In this document: piece after piece, positions 25,360 through 34,707 of the stretch
How positions within the stretch are numbered: the first letter of the stretch is position 1
Layout: each line of letters opens with the position of its first letter
Assembly: GCF_000296815.2 (NCBI RefSeq)
Contig: NZ_CAIT01000006.1
Coordinates: 502,777-566,776, forward strand
Reading direction: 5' to 3'
Source: Fibrisoma limi BUZ 3
GTDB lineage: Bacteria; Bacteroidota; Bacteroidia; Cytophagales; Spirosomataceae
Length of the DNA stretch: 64,000 nucleotides
Notes under the pieces: model-generated
Told to the model about the DNA's origin: nothing
Database searches by the model: none
What the model saw: the letters and a program-made list of their open reading frames with translations, nothing else
Position numbers and translations under genes: made by a program

Positions 25360-25824
25360 TTAGTTGATGCGGAACGTAATGGGGAGCTTAACCGAAAAAG
25401 GAACCGGCACGCCCTTCAGGTGAGCTGGATACCAGTGAGGCATCAGAGCCATAGCCCGAAGAGCCGCCTTGTCTAAAAGTTCTCCACACGACTGCACTAC
25501 CCGAATCCTGGTCAGTTGACCGTTGGGCAGTACCCGAAACTGCACAACTACCGTCCCTTTGTGTTGGGTTTCCAGCGCTTGAGCCGGATAGAGGTCAAGG
25601 CTGTTCAGAAAGGTTTCCAGCGCCTTCCGACCGCCGGGAAAACTGGGCAGATTGGTCAATGAAGCGTATTCGTCGGATGGTTGGATCGACGACGCCGGTA
25701 CGTGCGTGTTGAAGGCCGTCAGCGGAGACGTACTGTTGTCGACCGGCGACGAATCGGGTGCCTGAGCAAAAGCCAGTGTGCTCATCACCGTTAAATAAGC
25801 GGTGGTTAAAAAGATCCGTTTCAA
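25360..25824 (-). CDS. TonB C-terminal domain protein (energy transducer TonB-like)
   Basis: This 154-residue protein has a signal peptide (about 1-21, ending AFA-Q) and a TonB-like C-terminal domain: YPAQALETQHKGTVVVQFRVLPNGQLTRIRVVQSCGELLDKAALRA. The FPGGRKALETFL segment precedes it. It lacks the proline-rich linker and the membrane anchor of canonical TonB, so it is likely a periplasmic TonB-domain protein rather than the energy transducer itself. It is transcribed divergently from the sensor kinase gene. Confidence 0.8.
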   Translation of the reverse strand: MKRIFLTTAYLTVMSTLAFAQAPDSSPVDNSTSPLTAFNTHVPASSIQPSDEYASLTNLPSFPGGRKALETFLNSLDLYPAQALETQHKGTVVVQFRVLPNGQLTRIRVVQSCGELLDKAALRAMALMPHWYPAHLKGVPVPFSVKLPITFRIN

Positions 25825-25889
25825 TGTGTTAGTTTTAAATTGTGTATCAGTTGATTACCGATGCAAAATTCTCACTTGCCGCTGTCGGA

Positions 25890-25938
25890 AAAATCACCGA
25901 ACTCCGTGATTTTCCTGTCCCTGAATTCAGTGATTTTC
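25890..25938. promoter_or_regulatory. Operator-like repeats between TonB-like gene and sensor kinase
   Basis: AAAATCAC (25890-25897) and GTGATTTT (25906-25913) form an inverted repeat, and GTGATTTTC is repeated directly at 25930-25938. The sites lie in the 172 bp divergent intergenic region, spaced 24 bp apart, consistent with dimer binding by the nearby NarL-type regulator. Confidence 0.45.
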
Positions 25939-25996
25939 GGGGTAAATGGGTGTCGATACGTGCCAACAGGGGAAAGATGACCGTTCACAGAGTACC

Positions 25997-27943
25997 ATGA
26001 AACCGTTTCAAAAAGTAGTGCTGTTGGTCGGCTGGCTGTTCCTGCCCGGCTGGTTACAGGCCCAAGGCTACGATACACCACCTTTTAATTTCGACCGAAG
26101 TATGGATCGGACGTACGTGGATAGCTTGTTGCAGGCTACCCGTGCGAGGTTGCGTGGTCTCGACCGATTTCGTCCTTCTGCAACCGTCGACACGGCCCGT
26201 ATGGAGTACCTGCACTTCATGGCGTATGTACACTACAGTGGAATGACTCACCGCGACAGCGCGCTCTATGTCGCGAATCAACTGCTTCACCTGGCTGAGC
26301 GTAAAAAGAATAGTAAATATCAGATCAAAGGGCTGCTGCTGATCGAACGATACTACCGGGATGTCAGGACCGATTACCCGCGGGCAATTACCCTTAACAA
26401 CCGCATACTGTCACTCATCGAAACGGAGCCTGACGTGTTCGATCTGTATTTCTGGCGGATTTATCGGAATCTTGGTCACATCAGTCTGGCGATTGGCGAG
26501 TACGGTGATGCCGTGTCGTATTTTCAGCAAAGCATTGCCTGGTTTAACAGAGACAAAAAAATTGATCCGGTGCATTTGTCTGATCTGCATCGGGCCCTGG
26601 GTTACGCCTACAAAGGCCAGCAGCAATTAACGAAGGCCGAAACGCACTACCTGCTCGCCTGGAACCTGCTGAACAAACAGCGCAACATAACAATCTCCAA
26701 CAAAGCGTATCTGACCAACGACCTTGGGCTGGTGTACAATCTCCAGCGAAAATTTATGCAGGCGATTCCGTATCTCAGGCAATCTATTGCGTATTGGGAG
26801 CAATTAAACGCGACCATGCCGCAGGCCGACGCACTGGCTGATCTGGCCGTTTCGTACCTTGGTTTACACCAATATGATAAGGCAATTACTACCGCAAAGA
26901 GGGCATTGGCTCAGAATCAAAAGGTTAATGCCCCCATGCTCACAGCCTATTCTGTACTGACCAAAGCATATGAGCACCAGCATGACTGGAAACGGGCGTT
27001 AACGTATCAGCGGCTCTATGACGCTAAAAAGTGGGAAGAGCAGCAGGTCATTAATCAGACCGAAAGTTTACGGAGTAAGGCGAAGTTCGACCGCGAACGA
27101 CTCGAAAAAGCTCAGGCGATTCAGCAGGCGACCATCAAGCAACTGAAGATCGATCAGTTACGACTTGGCATGTCGGCGCAGGAAAACGTACGGAATCTGT
27201 TGATTAGTGGACTGGCCATTATCAGTTCGCTGGGATTGCTGTTGTTGTATTATAGCCTGAGGCTCCGGCGAACCAACATAGCCTTAAGGACCAAAAACCG
27301 CGAGATAGAAATGGCTTTGATTAAAGGCCAGACAATTGAGCGCAAACGGGTGGCCACCGAACTCCACGACCGGGTGAGCAGCTTGCTTGGCGCCACGAAA
27401 ATGACGTTTCAGGCCATCGACGCTGACATTCTATCTCCTCACAACCGGAAGTTGTACGAGAATAGTCTCAATTTACTCAACGACGCCGTAACGCAGGTTC
27501 GCGAGCTGTCGCACAACCTCATTCCGCAACAATTACTTCAACAGGATTTACAGACGTCGCTCGAGAGTCTGGTCAGGAAATTGAATCTGGTAGGAAAAAC
27601 AGTGTTCTCGCTGGGTCATGAACACGTCGATGAACGTCCTCTAAGCCCCGAAGTTAAATTCAACCTGTATGTGATCTGCCTGGAACTCTGTTCGAATATT
27701 CTTCGGCATGCCCAGGCAAAAGAGGCCCGGATAAAGCTGATATGGGACGATACCGGCTTATCTGTACAGATTGAAGATGATGGCATCGGGGTTCAGGATG
27801 CGATGGAAGATGGGATGGGGCTCTACAATATTCGGGAGCGTGCGGAAGCGATTGGAGCCCAGTTCTGGCTGGAGCCGGGCGAAACCAACGGAACAAAAGC
27901 CAGTATCTTTCTGCCAGTATTACTTGAAAAGCTTCCGGCTTAA
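25997..27943 (+). CDS. TPR-containing sensor histidine kinase (HisKA_3)
   Basis: The ATG at 25997 gives 648 residues with a signal peptide (VVLLVGWLFLPGWLQAQ); a longer frame from 25946 lacks it. Residues ~30-390 contain TPR-like helical repeats (YFQQSIAWFN, AETHYLLAWNL, IPYLRQSIAYWEQL), then a coiled coil, a transmembrane helix (~400-420), and a kinase core. The H-box is ERKRVATELHDRVSSLLG with His457 as the phosphate acceptor. The ATPase domain has N-box region YVICLELCSNILRHA and G1 DDGIGVQ. The pattern is the common Bacteroidota periplasmic-TPR kinase. Its 3' end overlaps the NarL-type regulator gene by 24 bp, tail to tail. Confidence 0.9.
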   Translation: MKPFQKVVLLVGWLFLPGWLQAQGYDTPPFNFDRSMDRTYVDSLLQATRARLRGLDRFRPSATVDTARMEYLHFMAYVHYSGMTHRDSALYVANQLLHLAERKKNSKYQIKGLLLIERYYRDVRTDYPRAITLNNRILSLIETEPDVFDLYFWRIYRNLGHISLAIGEYGDAVSYFQQSIAWFNRDKKIDPVHLSDLHRALGYAYKGQQQLTKAETHYLLAWNLLNKQRNITISNKAYLTNDLGLVYNLQRKFMQAIPYLRQSIAYWEQLNATMPQADALADLAVSYLGLHQYDKAITTAKRALAQNQKVNAPMLTAYSVLTKAYEHQHDWKRALTYQRLYDAKKWEEQQVINQTESLRSKAKFDRERLEKAQAIQQATIKQLKIDQLRLGMSAQENVRNLLISGLAIISSLGLLLLYYSLRLRRTNIALRTKNREIEMALIKGQTIERKRVATELHDRVSSLLGATKMTFQAIDADILSPHNRKLYENSLNLLNDAVTQVRELSHNLIPQQLLQQDLQTSLESLVRKLNLVGKTVFSLGHEHVDERPLSPEVKFNLYVICLELCSNILRHAQAKEARIKLIWDDTGLSVQIEDDGIGVQDAMEDGMGLYNIRERAEAIGAQFWLEPGETNGTKASIFLPVLLEKLPA

Positions 27944-28564
27944 TGACGCCTTCATTAAGCCGAGTGAGGTGGTCACGCCAAGTTTCTGATAGATTCGTTT
28001 ACGGTGCGTCTCGACCGTATTAAACGAAATAAAGAGTTTCTCGGCAATCTGGTTGCTGGACAATTCGTTCAGGATCAGGCTGGCGATCTGGGATTCGCGT
28101 TCGGTCAGCATATGGTCAGCAAAGGCAGCGGTGGCTGGCTCATCCATCGCCAAAACTCGGCTGTCCATGTATCGGCGACCGGCGGCAACGGCCAGAATCG
28201 CGTCGAAAAGTTCGGCTTTATCGGCCGTTTTGGTGACGTACCCGTTAGCCCCGGCCTGCATGACCCTCCGAACCAATACCGAGTCGTCGGAGCCGGACAG
28301 AACTAAAACGGCCAGATTCGGATACTGAGCTTTCAGGGGACCAATCAGATCGGCCCCGTTCAGCGTCGGCATGATGAGATCAGTGATCAGCACATCAACC
28401 GCTGACCCATCGGACAGATTCTGCTCCAGAATACCCTCAAGCGATTGTCGGTTGTTGGCCATGCCTACTACCCGGAAGCGGTCGGACGTTGCCAGCAGAT
28501 TGGAAAAGCTTTCCAGCACTACCTGATGATCATCTAAAAGGGCTATGTTATACATCGTATTCAT
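27920..28564 (-). CDS. NarL/FixJ-type response regulator
   Basis: The 214-residue regulator has an N-terminal receiver domain (acidic pocket LLDDHQ at about 9-14, phosphoacceptor Asp62 in ITDLIMP, Lys near TKTADKAEL) and a C-terminal LuxR HTH (LTERESQIASLILNELSSNQ, then SFNTVETHRKRIYQKLGV). It is convergent with the sensor kinase and overlaps it by 24 bp. The kinase and regulator are probably a pair, but being in opposite orientation they are expressed from separate promoters. A start at 28555 is also possible. Confidence 0.9.
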   Translation of the reverse strand: MNTMYNIALLDDHQVVLESFSNLLATSDRFRVVGMANNRQSLEGILEQNLSDGSAVDVLITDLIMPTLNGADLIGPLKAQYPNLAVLVLSGSDDSVLVRRVMQAGANGYVTKTADKAELFDAILAVAAGRRYMDSRVLAMDEPATAAFADHMLTERESQIASLILNELSSNQIAEKLFISFNTVETHRKRIYQKLGVTTSLGLMKASLSRKLFK

Positions 28565-28730
28565 GGATGTAGTAGGGCTAAATCCAGAACAAGAGTCGGG
28601 TAATTTTCCGAAAGTTCAAGTAAGTTTTGAGTGAATGGCAACACTCAATCAGATGTTACCTTGGTAGCCCCTGGGCTGAATACTGATTGACATTAAGTAA
28701 GACAGCTACTTGCTATTGATACAAATAAAA

Positions 28731-28757
28731 GCCCCTTCGTCGACGCGACGAAGGGGC
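28731..28757 (-). terminator. Rho-independent terminator of the LolA-like gene
   Basis: A 12 bp perfect stem GCCCCTTCGTCG (28731-28742) with CGACGAAGGGGC (28746-28757), 3 bp loop. On the minus strand it is followed by TTTTATTTG. It sits 40 bp after the stop of the LolA-like gene. Confidence 0.85.
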
Positions 28758-28796
28758 TGTCTGATAGTAAACCAGTAGGCAAAAGCAAACTACACA

Positions 28797-29513
28797 TTAT
28801 TTAGTCGGCTTTTTGAAGATTGCCTCGTCAACCGGTCCGTTGACGGTGACCTTTTCAGTGGTAAACGTAAGCTGACCCTGCGGAGAGGCCATCTCCATCG
28901 TCTTGGCAAATTTGATGCCGTCCGTATCCTTGTAATCCGAAAACGAAATTTCACCCGGTTGGCCGTTCATCGACACCTTGATCTTGCTGAGCAGGTACGT
29001 ATTGGCATCCAGAAACTGGTCAGTTACCTGGTTGTCTTTGGTAGTCACTTTGAGGTGATAGGCGTCTTTGCCATCAACTTTCTCTTTGCCCACTAGCTCC
29101 ACTTTGTTGCCCTTGTTTTTGTAATCGACCAGGCCCCCGAACGGATCGAGCTGGCCGGCCTGCTGCTTCAACTGATCAGCGGGCAGATCTTCGGGGTCGC
29201 CGGTGCCGCCCATCATGGCCGGACGAATCATCCAGCCGGTCGATCCGTCTACCACCTGAATCATGGAGTTCCCCATTACGGTCGACTCGCTGCGCATGGA
29301 TTTACCGACCACCATGACGGTTTTGTTCGGAATTTCCATGCCCTGTACGGACAGCGACCGTTCAATCGTCAGGGTTTTGACGCCATTTATTTTGTCTAAA
29401 CCACCCAGGGCTGCAACGTGTTTGTCCACGATTTCGTCGACTGTCTGGGCGTACGCGCCGAGGGAAAGAAATAGAGCCGTTGCCGTGCTAAAAAGGAGTT
29501 TGTTGGTCTTCAT
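28797..29513 (-). CDS. LolA-like outer membrane lipoprotein-sorting protein
   Basis: This 238-residue secreted protein has a signal peptide at about residues 1-22 (LSLGAYAQ). The body is beta-rich with VDEIVDKHVAALGGLDKINGVKTLTIERSLSVQG at the start, the common opening of the LolA/LppX-like superfamily in Bacteroidota (binding lipid or a hydrophobic ligand), and repeated strands (KVELVGKEKVDGKDAYHLKVT, YLLSKIKVSMNGQPGEISFSDYKD). It ends with a strong terminator 40 bp downstream. It is the likely partner of neither flanking gene; the exact ligand is unknown. Confidence 0.75.
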   Translation of the reverse strand: MKTNKLLFSTATALFLSLGAYAQTVDEIVDKHVAALGGLDKINGVKTLTIERSLSVQGMEIPNKTVMVVGKSMRSESTVMGNSMIQVVDGSTGWMIRPAMMGGTGDPEDLPADQLKQQAGQLDPFGGLVDYKNKGNKVELVGKEKVDGKDAYHLKVTTKDNQVTDQFLDANTYLLSKIKVSMNGQPGEISFSDYKDTDGIKFAKTMEMASPQGQLTFTTEKVTVNGPVDEAIFKKPTK

Positions 29514-29614
29514 TGCTTGTTAGAGATACTGTTTAGGGTTATTCGTAAAGTGGCGTTTAGTCGGTAAAGTAAAGGGTTGGGTGGCGAAGCGGAAAGCATC
29601 TGCAAAATTTAAGT

Positions 29615-32179
29615 TTACTGACGCGATTGACCACCACCTGGTGTGCCGCCCTGCGTCTGTCCATTTCCGTCGCTCTTCACGTCGTCGTTGTTCACCGACT
29701 TGGCTTTGCGCCGGGGCGCGTCCATCGACATCTTACCGATCTTGTAGGTGAACGTTAGGCGTACACCCCGGTTGTAAAGATACACATCGTTAACCTGACG
29801 GAACAGGGGCGAATTCAGCACTGTATGGATGTTGAAGCGGTTGCTGAGGAAGTTTTCGGCGGCAATCCCCACGCTGCCCTTCTTGTTGCTGAAGTCTTTC
29901 TTAACCCCGATGGTGTAGAAACCAAAGCCACCCTGCCGACCCTGGAGCTGCACCTGCGATCCCGACATAAAACCGAACGCCTGAGCGCCCCAGCCGTTTT
30001 TAAACTGGGCGGATGCAAACGTACCTCCGCTTACGTTGACCCCGGTGTTTGTCAGGGCGGTAGATACTCCATCTGCGTTCATGGCCTGGCCGGTCAGGCT
30101 GGTGTAGAAGGCGTTCAGGAACAGGCCGATGTTGATCTTCGACGTCACCGCTACGTTCGAGAAAATATTGGCTCCGTACGCATGTTGCCGACCAATGTTC
30201 TGGTACGTCGTGACGATGGCGCCGGGCAGTGAGTCAGACGGCTGGCTCACCTGCGTGATGGCGTTGTTGGTCACCCGGCCGAAGAACGTCGCATTGATGA
30301 ACGTTTTCTTGATGGTTTTGCTCAGGCCCAGCTCCATGTTGTTCGTTAATTCCGGACGGAGCGAGGGGTTACCCTGCGTGATAACCTGCGGGTTGGCCGC
30401 GTTGAAGTTAGGGTTCAACTGCTGCAGGCCGGGCCGCTGAATACGTCGGTTAAAGCCCAGTTTGATGGTTGTCCCCTTGATGGTTTTGGACGCATTCAGG
30501 CTGGGTACCAGCACCCCGTAGTCGGCCACTCCGAGCGTACCGCTCTCGCGGGTACTGGCGTCGATGAACGTGTGCTCGTAGCGCAGACCGCCTTTGAACG
30601 TGTACCGCTGCTTGGTGGTGTACGTATAGGACGTGTAACCGGCCGCAATGTTCTGGTGGTAGAGCAGTTCGCCTAGCGTACCGTTGTTCTCCGTCGTGAA
30701 ATTGCCCGACGGACCGGCGATCAGGTAACGGTATTCGCTGTTTACCTGCCGGAAGATGGCCTTACCGCCGAACTCGATCAACTGGTTTTTCTTGATCGGT
30801 GTCTGGTAATCGGTTTGCAGCGTGAACTCCTGGTTCAGGTTCTTGTTGATGTTCCGTTGGCGTCCCGTCAGTACGTCTGAACTGTTCAGCAGGTCCGCAT
30901 CGAAATTATTGGTCAGGTCGTTGCGGCTATACAGGGTAGAGATGCTCCATTCCTGCTGGGGTTTGAACGTGTGCAGGTAATCTACGTTCATGTCGAGGGT
31001 GCCTGACAGGTTCTTAGCGTCCACGTTTCGTTTGCTGGATGAGCCGGCCGTACCGTCGGTGAACAGTTGAGTTATCAGATCCTGCTGGCTGTTGAAGTTC
31101 CGTACGCCATACCGCACACCCGCCGTCAGGGACTGGTTCTTGGCCAGGTCGTAGTCGAAGCCCAGGTTATACTGCCCGAACAATCCCGAGCTGTGGCCGT
31201 CGCCGGTCTGGCGCGTGAGCGTCGTAACGTCATTGATCTCGCTGGTCTGGTCGAGCTGCGTCCGGGTGATGGTATTGTACATGGCCCGGCCGAAACCACC
31301 CAGGTTGAAGCCGGCCTTGCCTTTCCGGTAGTTACCGTTCAGCGACAGTTGCGACCCGCGGTTACCAACACCCGAATCGATGTTAAGGTTGAGGCCTTGA
31401 AGGCTGTTCTTTTTGGTGATGATGTTGATGATACCCCCCGACCCTTCGGCGTCGTACTTGGCCGATGGGCTGGTGATGACCTCCACGGTCTTGATCTGAT
31501 CGGCCGGGATTTGCTTCAGCGCATCGGCTACGCTGCTGGCCACGATGGTCGACGGCTTGTTGTTGATCAGCACCCGGATGTTGCTGCTGCCGCGTAGGCT
31601 GACGTTGCCGTCCAGATCAACCGTGAGCAGGGGCACTTTACGCAAAATGTCGGTGGCGTCTCCACCTTTCGCGGCAATGTCCTTGTCGGCGTTGTACACC
31701 AGCCGGTCGACTTTTTCTTCGATCAGGGCTGCCTGTCCCGTAACGGTTACCTCTTCGAGGGTCTTAACATTGGGGCTTAATTTGATAACCCCGAGATCAA
31801 GGGTCTGACCATTGGCGAGGGTTACGTTTTCGATGGTTTTGTTGCGATACCCAACGAAGCTGACCAGGATAGTGTACTGGCCGTCGATCAGTTTGGTCAA
31901 CGCAAATTTACCTTTCTCATCAGCCACCGTCCCGTCTACGGCTTTGCCGGTCGCCTTGTTGATGAGCGCAACACTGGCAAATTCAACCGCCTTCGATTGC
32001 GTCGAATCGAGGATACTGCCGGTAATCTTGCCACTGCCTTTCGGACTCTGGTCACCAGCGGTACCAGGTAAGGCTTTTGATTGAGTAGTGCCGCCCATCA
32101 CAGGGAACTGAGCCCTGACGGGCAGTTGCAGACTGGTGAGGAGTACTAATAGAGTGAGGAGTAAAACGTTCGTCTTCAT
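29615..32179 (-). CDS. TonB-dependent receptor, CarboxypepD-reg-like (outer membrane beta-barrel)
   Basis: The start at 32179 (MKTNVLLLTLLVLLTSLQLP) gives a good signal peptide; 32197 is an alternative. The 854-residue protein has an N-terminal carboxypeptidase-like regulatory domain (GKITGSILDSTQSKAVEFASVALINKATGK), a plug region (LRKVPLLTVDLDGNVSLRGSSNIRVLINNKPS, PSAKYDAEGSGGIINIITKK), and a long C-terminal barrel (OMP_b-brl_3 type). This group differs from SusC: no SusD gene is next to it. It imports an unknown ligand (possibly a peptide or metal complex) across the outer membrane. The C-terminal tail is Gly/Gln rich (GNGQTQGGTPGGGQSRQ). Confidence 0.9.
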   Translation of the reverse strand: MKTNVLLLTLLVLLTSLQLPVRAQFPVMGGTTQSKALPGTAGDQSPKGSGKITGSILDSTQSKAVEFASVALINKATGKAVDGTVADEKGKFALTKLIDGQYTILVSFVGYRNKTIENVTLANGQTLDLGVIKLSPNVKTLEEVTVTGQAALIEEKVDRLVYNADKDIAAKGGDATDILRKVPLLTVDLDGNVSLRGSSNIRVLINNKPSTIVASSVADALKQIPADQIKTVEVITSPSAKYDAEGSGGIINIITKKNSLQGLNLNIDSGVGNRGSQLSLNGNYRKGKAGFNLGGFGRAMYNTITRTQLDQTSEINDVTTLTRQTGDGHSSGLFGQYNLGFDYDLAKNQSLTAGVRYGVRNFNSQQDLITQLFTDGTAGSSSKRNVDAKNLSGTLDMNVDYLHTFKPQQEWSISTLYSRNDLTNNFDADLLNSSDVLTGRQRNINKNLNQEFTLQTDYQTPIKKNQLIEFGGKAIFRQVNSEYRYLIAGPSGNFTTENNGTLGELLYHQNIAAGYTSYTYTTKQRYTFKGGLRYEHTFIDASTRESGTLGVADYGVLVPSLNASKTIKGTTIKLGFNRRIQRPGLQQLNPNFNAANPQVITQGNPSLRPELTNNMELGLSKTIKKTFINATFFGRVTNNAITQVSQPSDSLPGAIVTTYQNIGRQHAYGANIFSNVAVTSKINIGLFLNAFYTSLTGQAMNADGVSTALTNTGVNVSGGTFASAQFKNGWGAQAFGFMSGSQVQLQGRQGGFGFYTIGVKKDFSNKKGSVGIAAENFLSNRFNIHTVLNSPLFRQVNDVYLYNRGVRLTFTYKIGKMSMDAPRRKAKSVNNDDVKSDGNGQTQGGTPGGGQSRQ

Positions 32180-32374
32180 GAAATAGAGCTTAGACATGAC
32201 AAAGGTGTATCCAAGTCCTGACGCCTGAAACTGAAAGCGGACAAAGGGGGTAAACAGTCGGATAAACGTCAGTTTAGGCCCGACGAACGGTGACCACTTG
32301 CTCTACCAGGTTAGTTGTAATCCTCCGCGAGCCTGAGACGGCCCAGCCGCATCCCAATGGGTTTGCATTGGATA

Positions 32375-32420
32375 AAAAAGAGCGACACCGGATCCTAACA
32401 AACCCGGTGTCGCTCTTTTT
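32375..32420. terminator. Strong bidirectional terminator
   Basis: AAAAAGAGCGACACCGG (32375-32391) pairs perfectly with CCGGTGTCGCTCTTTTT (32404-32420). It lies 16 bp past the haloperoxidase stop on the minus strand, and has A-runs and T-runs on both sides. Confidence 0.9.
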
Positions 32421-32436
32421 TACTGAAAAACAGGCG

Positions 32437-34299
32437 TTAGATACGTACGCTCGTACCGTCGAAGAGGGGTACGTTCATGGAGAAGTTTTCGCCGTACTGG
32501 AGTTTTTGCTCTTCCAGGATACCGAGGGCAACCTGCTCACCCAGCCGCAGCGATTCGATCTGATCCGACCAGTAGTGAACCCCCGACCAGTCGCGCCCAA
32601 ACGCAATGTTGGCCGCCAGCTTGTTCAGCTCATTCTCGACAGTCAGTTTCCCTTTGTTCGTCGTATCTACCTCCAGTTTACGGCCTTGTTGCGTCGGCTT
32701 GTAAGCAAAGGGCAGCTCGAAGCCCTCATCGAAGAAAGCTTTGAGAATGGTGACACAGGCCCCGGCTACCGTAGCATGACCAGAACCGTAGGAAGGGTGC
32801 ATGGGCGATCCTTCGGCAAACGGCATAGGCAGTAGATAAGACGGCGACGAAGCCGACGAATCACTACTCCGGTCGGCTCGCTGATTCTGCGATTGATTAT
32901 ACGCTTGCAGTTCCGGCCAAAGACCCAGACCCTGAAGAATTGTAGTGGGATTCTTCATGATGTCGAGATGGTCTTTGTTGCCACTGGCATAGCGATGGAG
33001 CCAGCCCGCTACTACTTCGGGTCGAGCCCGACGGTGAATGTTGTATTTCTGATAACGAACCGCCTTGAGGGCACGCGTAGCTACTTCTGACACCAGGTTG
33101 AGAATGTGCGGGCCTCCAAACTGAGCAAAGCCGGATTGCTTATCCACGCTGTCGGGTCGCCGGAAGGGCAATCCTGGGTCAACGGGCGCGTTGATTCCAA
33201 GCAGAATCAGACAGGCATTGAAATAAGCCTGGTGCAGGGCATCGTAGTGTACCCAGGTGCACAAATCGCGGGGTGTCCAGATGAACCGGTAGCCATTTTC
33301 GCGATTGATGTTATTGTCGTTATCGACGTTTTCGTATTTCTCCAATTCGCGAAGGTTCGCACCGTTCTGCACGTCAAGCCACTGTTCCCAGGTGGTCATG
33401 TAATCGAGTCCTGACTTAGCAGTACGAACGCGCTGATCAATGGTGGTGGACCCATACGAAATCAGGCCCTGATCAGCCCCAAAGGATACGTTGCTGCTCC
33501 CTAGTGATTTATTACCGACATACAGGAACTGCGAGATATAAAAGCCGATATCATCGCCCTTCACGTTGCCCCGGAAAATTGTTTTTGGTGAATAGGCTTC
33601 AAATTCGTCCTGAGCAAAGTACCCGCGTTTCCGTAGCGCTTGGTAGGGTTGCAGTCCGTAAAAACTCTTGTTTTTAAACCAGTTCAAGCTGTTGAGATCA
33701 GCTACGGCCTGGTTGATTTTACTGTTGTTGTTCTCAAATTCTGTAAATGGAATATCGCGGCAGAGCGCCATCCAATACAGCTCAGCCATTTCGGCAATGA
33801 GTTCTTCACTATCCAGCATGGGGGCGGGTGGAATCGTAACGGCCTGAGCATCGGGACCTTCCAGGTCATAGGTCAGACCCGCTCCCATGCTCTCCCATCC
33901 GCGTACTTTTGCGTCGGCATCGAGGGCAATTTTTGATTGCCAGTCATTAACAGGGTTATCTGGGGTTGCGTCAGCGGGTTTTACCCGTTCGTTCAGAGCC
34001 AGTCCCTCAATCGATTCAAGATCACCAACGTCGCAAGCGCGAATGAAACAGGGATAGGCATCGCTTTCAGGCTTTACTAAAAAACCATTATCGTCATGTT
34101 TAAATCCTTTGGTAAAAGCAGCAATGTATGAGGGATAACTTTTGCCGTCTCCGCCAGTAATCCGGTAGCGGTTTTCTTCACCATTGGAGCGGTGATAGGG
34201 GTGGGGGCGGTTGTAGGCTACATCGGCAGCTTCGTACCGGAGCAGGTGGGAGGCAATTCTGCGATTCTTCCTGAGTTTAGAAATTACTGGTGATTTTAT
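32437..34299 (-). CDS. Vanadium-dependent haloperoxidase; start codon appears to be ATA
   Basis: The haloperoxidase core is clear: SPMHPSYGSGHATVAGA and FGRDWSGVHYWSD give the vanadate-site Ser-Gly-His, Arg and His (about 506-508, 569 and 575). The first ATG is at 33888 (483 residues), but the same frame stays open upstream to a TAG at 34314-34312 and encodes 137 more residues with family-like sequence, e.g. YNRPHPYHRSNGEENRY and SYIAAFTKGFKHDDNG. No ATG, GTG or TTG lies in that stretch. A perfect AGGAGGT (34313-34307) sits 7 bp before an in-frame ATA (34299), giving MKSPVISKLRKNRR as the likely N-terminus, 620 residues in all. Translation from ATA, or an ATG-to-ATA mutation, are the two readings. 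Confidence 0.75.
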   Translation of the reverse strand: MKSPVISKLRKNRRIASHLLRYEAADVAYNRPHPYHRSNGEENRYRITGGDGKSYPSYIAAFTKGFKHDDNGFLVKPESDAYPCFIRACDVGDLESIEGLALNERVKPADATPDNPVNDWQSKIALDADAKVRGWESMGAGLTYDLEGPDAQAVTIPPAPMLDSEELIAEMAELYWMALCRDIPFTEFENNNSKINQAVADLNSLNWFKNKSFYGLQPYQALRKRGYFAQDEFEAYSPKTIFRGNVKGDDIGFYISQFLYVGNKSLGSSNVSFGADQGLISYGSTTIDQRVRTAKSGLDYMTTWEQWLDVQNGANLRELEKYENVDNDNNINRENGYRFIWTPRDLCTWVHYDALHQAYFNACLILLGINAPVDPGLPFRRPDSVDKQSGFAQFGGPHILNLVSEVATRALKAVRYQKYNIHRRARPEVVAGWLHRYASGNKDHLDIMKNPTTILQGLGLWPELQAYNQSQNQRADRSSDSSASSPSYLLPMPFAEGSPMHPSYGSGHATVAGACVTILKAFFDEGFELPFAYKPTQQGRKLEVDTTNKGKLTVENELNKLAANIAFGRDWSGVHYWSDQIESLRLGEQVALGILEEQKLQYGENFSMNVPLFDGTSVRI

Positions 34300-34707
34300 T
34301 AATTGTACCTCCTATAAGCTTCTGAAATACAATTATTTGTGGGTAAAGTAAATAAGTTGTTGAAGGTTGATACAGCGTAATTTTCCCGTATTTATAAAAG
34401 GGTAAATACGGAAAAGCCAGCCCGATAGCCTCACGGGATGGGTATGTGGTCCGATTACCTGCTGCAGGCAGCTCAACCAAATAGTCGGTAAGGGACGGGC
34501 GATTGGAAACAAGGGGTAACGGAAGCCAACGAAATAATGCGCCGGATTGCAACTCATCCGGCAGAAACAACGCTTCAGACCACGGAGATGATGGTTGGTA
34601 CAGTCCACGCTTCGCAGCGGCTGCGTCCCTTCCCAACTTTGTTGCGTCAAAACGACCAGTTTCGGTCTGTTTGACAGACGTAAACGATCCTTAAACAACA
34701 ACTACTC
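34300..34707. other. Intergenic region with two hairpins, no supported gene
   Basis: This divergent region between the haloperoxidase (-) and a lipoprotein (+) holds an imperfect hairpin, TTTTCCCGTATTTA at 34381-34394 with TAAATACGGAAAA at 34403-34415, and a GCCGGAT/ATCCGGC hairpin at 34541-34562. Open frames here (for example 34333-34701 minus) have no protein-like composition. The promoters of both neighbours must lie within it. Confidence 0.5.

Noticed and set aside
34333-34701. 122-codon minus-strand frame upstream of the haloperoxidase
   Set aside because: Its composition is not protein-like, it overlaps two hairpins, and its downstream end overlaps the leader of the haloperoxidase.
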